A stretch of DNA of 64,000 bases from Paraburkholderia guartelaensis (GTDB taxonomy: Bacteria; Pseudomonadota; Gammaproteobacteria; Burkholderiales; Burkholderiaceae): NCBI RefSeq assembly GCF_004353905.1, contig NZ_SMOD01000004.1, positions 62,001-126,000 of the forward strand, written 5' to 3'. The notes below the pieces were generated by a model. That model searched no databases. It worked only from the letters and a program-made list of their open reading frames with translations, and had not been told where the DNA came from. The position numbers and the translations under genes are program-made. Positions 59,016 through 64,000 of the stretch are shown here, in pieces; position 1 is the stretch's first letter; every line of letters starts with the position of its first letter.

Positions 59016-59930
59016 CTAGTGTTTGCGCGGGGTGGCGGAAGCCGGAGCGTTATCTCCGCTATTCGCGCCGCCGTTAGGACCACGCATGAAGCGGAAGAAG
59101 TCGCTCGACGAATCGACCACAATGACGTCGCCGGGCCGGAAGCTCTCGCGGTACGCGAGCATGCTCTGATAGAACCGGTAGAAGTCCGGGTCGCGCCCGA
59201 ACGCCTCGGCGGCAATCGCGGCGGCCTTGCCGTCGCCCTCGCCCTTGATCGCTTGCGCCTGCGCGTAGGCATCGGCCAGCACGCCCTGCTGCTTGCGCTC
59301 CGCGTCGTCCTTGATCTGCTGCGCTTCGGCCGCGCCCTTCTCGCGAATCTCGGCGGCAGCCTGCTCGCGTGCGGCGCTCATGCGCTTGAAGACCGCCTGC
59401 GCCAGCTCCGGCGGGTAATCGACGCGCGTGAGTTCGATTGCGATCACGTCGATGCCGAGCGGCGCCGCGGTTTGCCTCAGCGCGTCGCGCGCGCCGTTGG
59501 CAATGGCTTCCTGCTGCGCGAGTGCCTCGGCGAGCGTGACCTTCGAGATCGCGTCGCTGAGCGCGTCGCGCGACAGCGAGGCGAGACGGTCGGAAAGCGT
59601 CTGCGCATCGCCCTTGGTGGCCTCGAAGAGCTTGAGCGGATCGGAAATGCGATAACGCACGACCGGGTTCACGAGCAGCTCGGTCTTGTCCGAGGTCGTG
59701 TAGCGGTCGGCGTCGGGCGCATCGAACGCCTGAATGCGCGTGTCGATGAACGTGACGGTCTGGAACGGCGGCGGCAGCTTCACGTGCAGCCCAGGACCGG
59801 CGAGCGTGGCATTGGCCCCGCCCGACGAAGAAATGATGGCGACGTGGCGCGGATCGACCATGAAGACGGCCGACGACGCAACCAGCACGACAACGACGAC
59901 GGCAACGACGAGCGCAATGATCTTGTTCAT
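59016..59930 (-). CDS. hflC: HflC, modulator of FtsH protease
   Basis: 304 residues. SPFH/stomatin-like protein anchored by one N-terminal helix (IIALVVAVVVVVLVASSAVF), with the SPFH domain facing the periplasm. Forms HflKC with HflK around FtsH. The ATG at 59930 is 13 bp after the hflK stop, so translation is linked. The C-terminus ends in a Gly/Asn/Ser tail. Confidence 0.95.
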   Translation of the reverse strand: MNKIIALVVAVVVVVLVASSAVFMVDPRHVAIISSSGGANATLAGPGLHVKLPPPFQTVTFIDTRIQAFDAPDADRYTTSDKTELLVNPVVRYRISDPLKLFEATKGDAQTLSDRLASLSRDALSDAISKVTLAEALAQQEAIANGARDALRQTAAPLGIDVIAIELTRVDYPPELAQAVFKRMSAAREQAAAEIREKGAAEAQQIKDDAERKQQGVLADAYAQAQAIKGEGDGKAAAIAAEAFGRDPDFYRFYQSMLAYRESFRPGDVIVVDSSSDFFRFMRGPNGGANSGDNAPASATPRKH

Positions 59931-59943
59931 ATTGGCGCGCCCC

Positions 59944-61431
59944 TTATTGCACGTCGCTTTCGCGGCCGCGCGAGCGGAACGCATCGCGCGAACGGAAGGC
60001 GTCGCTCGCGGCAGCTGCCGCGTCGCTGGCCGTGGTTGCGGGAGCCGCACCTTGCTGCTGCGCGCCCTGCTGCTGGGCACCCGGTTGGGCCCCAGGCTGT
60101 ACGGCCTGCTGCGCGCCTTGTTGTGACTCGCTGCCGGCTGCCGGCGCGGAAGCCGCATTGGCGTCCGAAGCCGCGCCTGCCGTTGCCGCACCAGCACCTG
60201 ATGCCGCAGCGGCACCCGTTGCGCCTGCCGCCACAGCGGCGCGCTGGCGTGTCGTATCGACGAGCTTGTCGAGCGGCAGGTAGATCACGTTGTTGCCCGA
60301 CTTGCTGTCGACGAACACCTTCGTCGCATTCGAATAGATGTGCTGCATCGTCTCGAGATACATACGCTCGCGAATCACCGCCGGCGCCTTCGCATATTGT
60401 TCGTAGACCTGCGTGAAACGTTGCGCGTCGCCCTGCGCCTGCGAAACCACGCGTTCGCTGTACGCTTTGGCTTCGTCGACGAGACGCGCCGCCTCGGTCT
60501 GCGCGCGCGGCAGCAGCTGGTCGGCATAGGCCTGCGCGTCGCGCTTCGCGCGATCGCGGTCCTGGCGCGCCTTGGCTTCGTCGTCGAGCGCAGCCTGCAC
60601 CTGATCGGGCGCCGAGACGCTCTGGATCGCGACGCCGGTCACGCCGAGGCCGGTCTTGTACTCGTCGAGCGCGTGCTGGATCGTGTCGGCAAGCTGAGCG
60701 CGAATCGGTTCGCGGTCCGCGTACAGCATGTCGTTCGTGCTGCGCGCGCCCACCACGGTGCGCATCGCCGCCTGCGCGGCCTGCGTGACGGTGAGGTCGG
60801 GATCGACGCTGCGGAACAGATAGTCGGTCGGCTGCTTGACCTGGTACTGCACGGTAAAGCGCACGTTGAGAATGTCGCCGTCATGCGTGATGACCGCGGC
60901 ATCCTTCACGTTTGCCGGGCGCACGAGGTTGCTGCGGCCGATCTCGACGGTGCGGATCTGACCGACATTGACGATTTCGTGAGTCTGGAACGGATACGGC
61001 ATGCGCCAGTGCACACCCTGGCCGACCGTGTGGCGATACTGGCCGAACTGCAGCACGACGCCGGCCTGGCCTTCCTGAACGACGAACACGCCGCTGCCCA
61101 CATAGATCGCGATGAGCACGCCGAGCACGATACCCACGCCGATGCGCGCGCCATGGCCATTGTCCGGACGCGGCCCGAAGCCGCCCGGCCCCTTGCCCTT
61201 GCGGCCGAAGAAAGCGGACACACGGCGGTTGAAGTCGCGCCACATTTCGTCGAGATCCGGCGGACCGTCGCCCTTGTCGCCGTTGCCACCCTTGTTGCCG
61301 TTATTGCCCGGCGGGCGGCGCCCGTCGTCAGAACGCTGGCCATTGCCGTCGCCTCGACCCCAACGCGGGTCGTTCAGCGAGAAAATGGCGCTTGCGCGCT
61401 GCCAGCCAGTCCGCTTGTTGTAATCGTTCAC
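59944..61431 (-). CDS. hflK: HflK, modulator of FtsH protease
   Basis: 495 residues. A Gly/Asn/Asp-rich cytoplasmic N-terminus, one membrane helix (IGVGIVLGVLIAIYVGSGVF) and an SPFH domain; from about residue 400 there is a low-complexity Ala/Gln/Gly tail with repeating QQGAQ units, longer than in E. coli. The start is a GTG; no ribosome-binding site is strong here, so the exact start is a little uncertain. Precedes hflC in the same transcript. Confidence 0.94.
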   Translation of the reverse strand: MNDYNKRTGWQRASAIFSLNDPRWGRGDGNGQRSDDGRRPPGNNGNKGGNGDKGDGPPDLDEMWRDFNRRVSAFFGRKGKGPGGFGPRPDNGHGARIGVGIVLGVLIAIYVGSGVFVVQEGQAGVVLQFGQYRHTVGQGVHWRMPYPFQTHEIVNVGQIRTVEIGRSNLVRPANVKDAAVITHDGDILNVRFTVQYQVKQPTDYLFRSVDPDLTVTQAAQAAMRTVVGARSTNDMLYADREPIRAQLADTIQHALDEYKTGLGVTGVAIQSVSAPDQVQAALDDEAKARQDRDRAKRDAQAYADQLLPRAQTEAARLVDEAKAYSERVVSQAQGDAQRFTQVYEQYAKAPAVIRERMYLETMQHIYSNATKVFVDSKSGNNVIYLPLDKLVDTTRQRAAVAAGATGAAAASGAGAATAGAASDANAASAPAAGSESQQGAQQAVQPGAQPGAQQQGAQQQGAAPATTASDAAAAASDAFRSRDAFRSRGRESDVQ

Positions 61432-61529
61432 CTGTGTTCGTTCACCAGAGTAGACAGCGGGTCAATTGCGTGCGGACTCCATCGGAGCCGCTGGGCCGGC
61501 CTTGTGTGCAAGACAACGCCGGTCGCGCT

Positions 61530-62714
61530 TCAGCGCTCGTGTTCGGGTTCCCAGCGAGGTTCTTCCTGCACCGCGCTCCAGTCCGCGGCCAGGGACTGCG
61601 ACGCATCGGCAAGCGGCTCGGCAGTCGCGATTTCAGCGATGGCGGAGCGCAGCGCATCCAGTCCGACACCCGTGCGCGCGCTCAAAAAGACGCGCGAAAT
61701 ATTACCATATTCATCACGCTCGACCGTTCCGCCGCGGGCCGCCAGTTCCGGCACGGCGTCGATCTTGTTGAAGACCAGCACCTGTCGGATCGTGTCCGCG
61801 CCGATATCGTGCAGCACGCCGTTCACCTGATCGATCTGATCGAGGCGCACGGCACTCGACGCGTCCACCACGTGCAGCAGCAGGTCGGCCTGAACCGTTT
61901 CCTGCAGCGTTGCGCGAAACGCGGCGACGAGCTGGTGAGGCAGCTCACGGATGAACCCGACCGTATCGGACAGCACGATCTGCCCCACTTCGTCGCCGAG
62001 CCAGACGCGCCGCGAAGTCGTGTCGAGCGTCGCGAACAACTGGTCGGCGGCGTAGGCCTGCGCCTTCGTGAGCGCATTGAAGAGCGTGGATTTGCCGGCG
62101 TTCGTATAGCCCACGAGCGACACCGACATCGTGCGGTTGCGTTCGCGCTGACGCCGCTGCGTGCCGTGCTGGCGCCGCAGCTTCGCAAGCTTGCCTTGCA
62201 GCATCTTGATGCGCTCGCCGATGAGCCGGCGGTCGGTTTCGAGCTGCGTTTCACCCGGGCCGCGCAGGCCGATACCGCCCTTCTGGCGCTCGAGGTGAGT
62301 CCAGGCGCGCACGAGGCGCGTGGCGAGGTATTGCAGCTGCGCGAGCTCGACCTGCAGCTTGCCTTCGTGGCTGCGGGCGCGCTGGGCGAAGATGTCGAGG
62401 ATGAGGCTCGTGCGATCGACCACGCGGCGATTGAGTGCGCGCTCCAGATTACGTTGCTGGGCGGGCGACAGCGCGTGATTGAAGATGACGATTTCGATGT
62501 CGTTCGCCTCACAGGCGAGACGCAGTTCCTCGGCCTTGCCGCTGCCGATGAACATGGCAGCGTCGGGACTGGAGCGTCGCCCGGTGAGCGTGACAGCGGG
62601 AGTGGCGCCCGCGCTTTTGGCGAGCAGGCTGAGTTCTTCGAGACTGGCTTCGAACTCGGTCTTGCCGAAGTCGATGCCGACGAGTGCGGCGTTGATCAAA
62701 TTAGAGGATGTCAA
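61530..62714 (-). CDS. hflX: GTPase HflX
   Basis: 394 residues. Ribosome-associated GTPase that splits stalled ribosomes. G1 GYTNAGKST, G3 DTVGF and G4 NKID are intact, with the HflX N-domain GIGLRGPGETQLETDRR before them. The start is a TTG (62714) without a strong site; a second TTG five codons on (LINAALVG) is an alternative. It lies 59 bp after hfq. Confidence 0.93.
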   Translation of the reverse strand: MTSSNLINAALVGIDFGKTEFEASLEELSLLAKSAGATPAVTLTGRRSSPDAAMFIGSGKAEELRLACEANDIEIVIFNHALSPAQQRNLERALNRRVVDRTSLILDIFAQRARSHEGKLQVELAQLQYLATRLVRAWTHLERQKGGIGLRGPGETQLETDRRLIGERIKMLQGKLAKLRRQHGTQRRQRERNRTMSVSLVGYTNAGKSTLFNALTKAQAYAADQLFATLDTTSRRVWLGDEVGQIVLSDTVGFIRELPHQLVAAFRATLQETVQADLLLHVVDASSAVRLDQIDQVNGVLHDIGADTIRQVLVFNKIDAVPELAARGGTVERDEYGNISRVFLSARTGVGLDALRSAIAEIATAEPLADASQSLAADWSAVQEEPRWEPEHER

Positions 62715-62773
62715 AATGAAAGCGGCCGGACCAGAGCAGCCTGCGAGGCGCCCCGGGCCGGCCGCGTCATGGG

Positions 62774-63010
62774 TCAGGACGCTTCCGTATCCGGGTGGAA
62801 GTTCACCGGACGGGCCGGAACCACCGTGGAGATGGCGTGCTTGTAAACCATTTGCGTAACCGTATTACGGAGCAACACGACGTACTGGTCGAACGATTCG
62901 ATGTTCCCTTGAAGCTTGATGCCGTTGACCAGATAGATCGAAACAGGCACGTGCTCCTTGCGCAGCGCGTTCAGAAACGGGTCTTGTAACAATTGCCCTT
63001 TGTTGCTCAT
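62774..63010 (-). CDS. hfq: RNA chaperone Hfq
   Basis: 78 residues, the short form without an extended C-terminal tail. Sm1 ([20 protein letters not shown]) and Sm2 ([10 protein letters not shown]) motifs are intact. Assists sRNA-mRNA pairing. GGAG lies about 10 bp before the ATG. Classic place between der and hflX. Confidence 0.97.
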   Translation of the reverse strand: MSNKGQLLQDPFLNALRKEHVPVSIYLVNGIKLQGNIESFDQYVVLLRNTVTQMVYKHAISTVVPARPVNFHPDTEAS

Positions 63011-63172
63011 AGCAAACTCCGTATTTTTTTGCAGGTTTAACTTATATTGGGATGAAGAAAAAGAAATCCACCACCAATCGCTACACTATAGCTGATTCTC
63101 GTTCCCCCGCGCGGTTCCTGGCGGTTCGGCCAGGAGGCCTTTGCGGGGTAGCGAACGCTATTCAGCAACAGC

Positions 63173-64000
63173 CTAGTTTTTCTCTGTATAGGGATTCGTC
63201 GAGGAGCGAAACTCTATGCGCAATGGAGTGCCGGTGAGCGAGAAAGTTTCCCGGAAGCGGTTCTCCAGATAGCGCTTGTAGGTTTCGGTCACGGCGTCGA
63301 GTGCGTTGCCGTGAATGACGATAATGGGCGGGTTCTGTCCCCCCTGGTGCGCGTAGCGCAGCTTCGGACGCACCGGGCCGCGACGGCGCGGCTGCTGGAA
63401 CTCCACGGCTTCGATGAGCGCACGCGTGAGCTTCGGCGTGGGCAGTTTCGCCATGGCGGCGGCATAGGCGTCGTCCACCGAGCGCATCAGCGGGCCGATG
63501 CCGAACTTCTCTGTCGCCGAGATGAAGCGCATTTCCGCGAAGTCGAGGAACTTCAGCTTGCGCTGCAGGTGGTGCTTGGTGCGGTCGCGCGCGTGGTCGT
63601 CCATGCCGTCCCACTTGTTCACGCCCACCACGAGCGCGCGGCCCTGCTCCACCACGAAGCCCGCGATATGCGCATCCTGGTCCGAGATTTCCTGCTGCGC
63701 ATCGAGCAGCAGAATCACCACGTTGGCGTCGGCGATCGACTGCAGCGTCTTCACCACCGAGAACTTCTCGATCGCTTCGAACACCTTGCCGCGGCGACGC
63801 AGACCCGCCGTGTCGATCAGCGTGTACTTCTTGCCGTTGCGCTCGAAATCCACGTAAATCGAATCGCGTGTCGTGCCCGGCATGTCGAACGCGATCACGC
63901 GGTCTTCGCCGATCAGCGTGTTGACGAGCGTCGACTTGCCCACGTTCGGGCGGCCGACGATCGCAATCTTGATGCCGTGCTTCGCGGCGTCCTCTTCGCT
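63173..64000 (-). CDS. der: ribosome-assembly GTPase Der (EngA), partial at 5' end
   Basis: The 276 visible residues are the second G domain and KH-like C-terminus; the first G domain lies beyond the right edge. G1 [10 protein letters not shown]3 DTAG and G4 NKWD are seen, followed by ESTKFGIGPL-type and [13 protein letters not shown] segments typical of Der. Needed for 50S subunit maturation. First gene of the hfq-side cluster here, with 162 bp to hfq. Confidence 0.96.
   Translation of the reverse strand, partial: SEEDAAKHGIKIAIVGRPNVGKSTLVNTLIGEDRVIAFDMPGTTRDSIYVDFERNGKKYTLIDTAGLRRRGKVFEAIEKFSVVKTLQSIADANVVILLLDAQQEISDQDAHIAGFVVEQGRALVVGVNKWDGMDDHARDRTKHHLQRKLKFLDFAEMRFISATEKFGIGPLMRSVDDAYAAAMAKLPTPKLTRALIEAVEFQQPRRRGPVRPKLRYAHQGGQNPPIIVIHGNALDAVTETYKRYLENRFRETFSLTGTPLRIEFRSSTNPYTEKN

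Overview
This window reads as a GC-rich (roughly 63-65 %) chromosomal segment of a betaproteobacterium of the Burkholderiaceae, most likely Paraburkholderia or Caballeronia. That assignment rests on recalled gene orders (der-hfq-hflX-hflK-hflC-DUF2065-hisZ-purA; cysS-TPR-ppiA-ppiB-lpxH), on the family types and on the codon use; no database search was possible. It is almost entirely core, housekeeping DNA. I see no insertion sequence, prophage, integrase, CRISPR array, toxin-antitoxin pair or obvious genomic island.

Layout. 1-2.0 kb (minus): type-4 uracil-DNA glycosylase (cut by the left edge), rimI and tsaB, overlapping head to tail. 2.2-4.7 kb (plus): acyl-CoA-binding protein, then an RhlE-type DEAD-box helicase behind a long structured leader. 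5.0-10.8 kb: the glyoxylate shunt (aceA and aceB) with a universal stress protein, a LysR regulator and a haloacid dehalogenase between the two enzymes. 10.8-12.8 kb: gamma-glutamylcyclotransferase-like protein, AraC regulator, GNAT acetyltransferase. 12.97-13.95 kb (minus): a seven-gene tRNA array Ala-(Glu-Asp)x3 with its own strong promoter, directly downstream of gltX (14.2-15.6 kb). 16-18 kb: a patatin-like lipoprotein and a C40 cell-wall peptidase. 18-23.7 kb (minus): the yejABEF peptide ABC transporter, divergent from fabI. 24.8-30.9 kb (minus): a small proline-rich exported protein, tRNA-Ser, lysC, tilS, accA and a 3-methyladenine DNA glycosylase. 31-35.5 kb: cysS, divergent from TPR protein-ppiA-ppiB-lpxH. 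35.6-40.2 kb: cysE, trmJ, suhB, lplT. 40.3-46.7 kb: mutS, an exported phosphoesterase-like protein, the divergent pair slyD/ribosomal oxygenase, and an alanine-rich small lipoprotein. 46.9-50.6 kb (minus): dinG-type helicase, a DUF465 protein and a Gln-rich exported coiled-coil protein, divergent from tex. 53.2-64 kb (minus): kup, a phosphoribosyltransferase, purA, hisZ, DUF2065, hflC, hflK, hflX, hfq and der (cut by the right edge).

Functionally the window groups translation and tRNA maturation (gltX, cysS, tRNAs, tilS, trmJ, tsaB, rimI, der, hfq), envelope biogenesis (fabI, accA, lpxH, lplT, C40 peptidase, yej), central metabolism (aceA/aceB, lysC, cysE, purA, hisZ), DNA repair (UDG, 3-methyladenine glycosylase, mutS, DinG) and protein folding (ppiA, ppiB, slyD, HflKC). 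The least explained parts are non-coding: a tandemly amplified tRNA array with an internal terminator-like hairpin, a TTCACC/GGTGAA repeat cluster upstream of a near-consensus promoter, two 16-bp perfect palindromes in an AT-rich island before aceA, and the structured rhlE leader. I found no convincing new multi-gene system.
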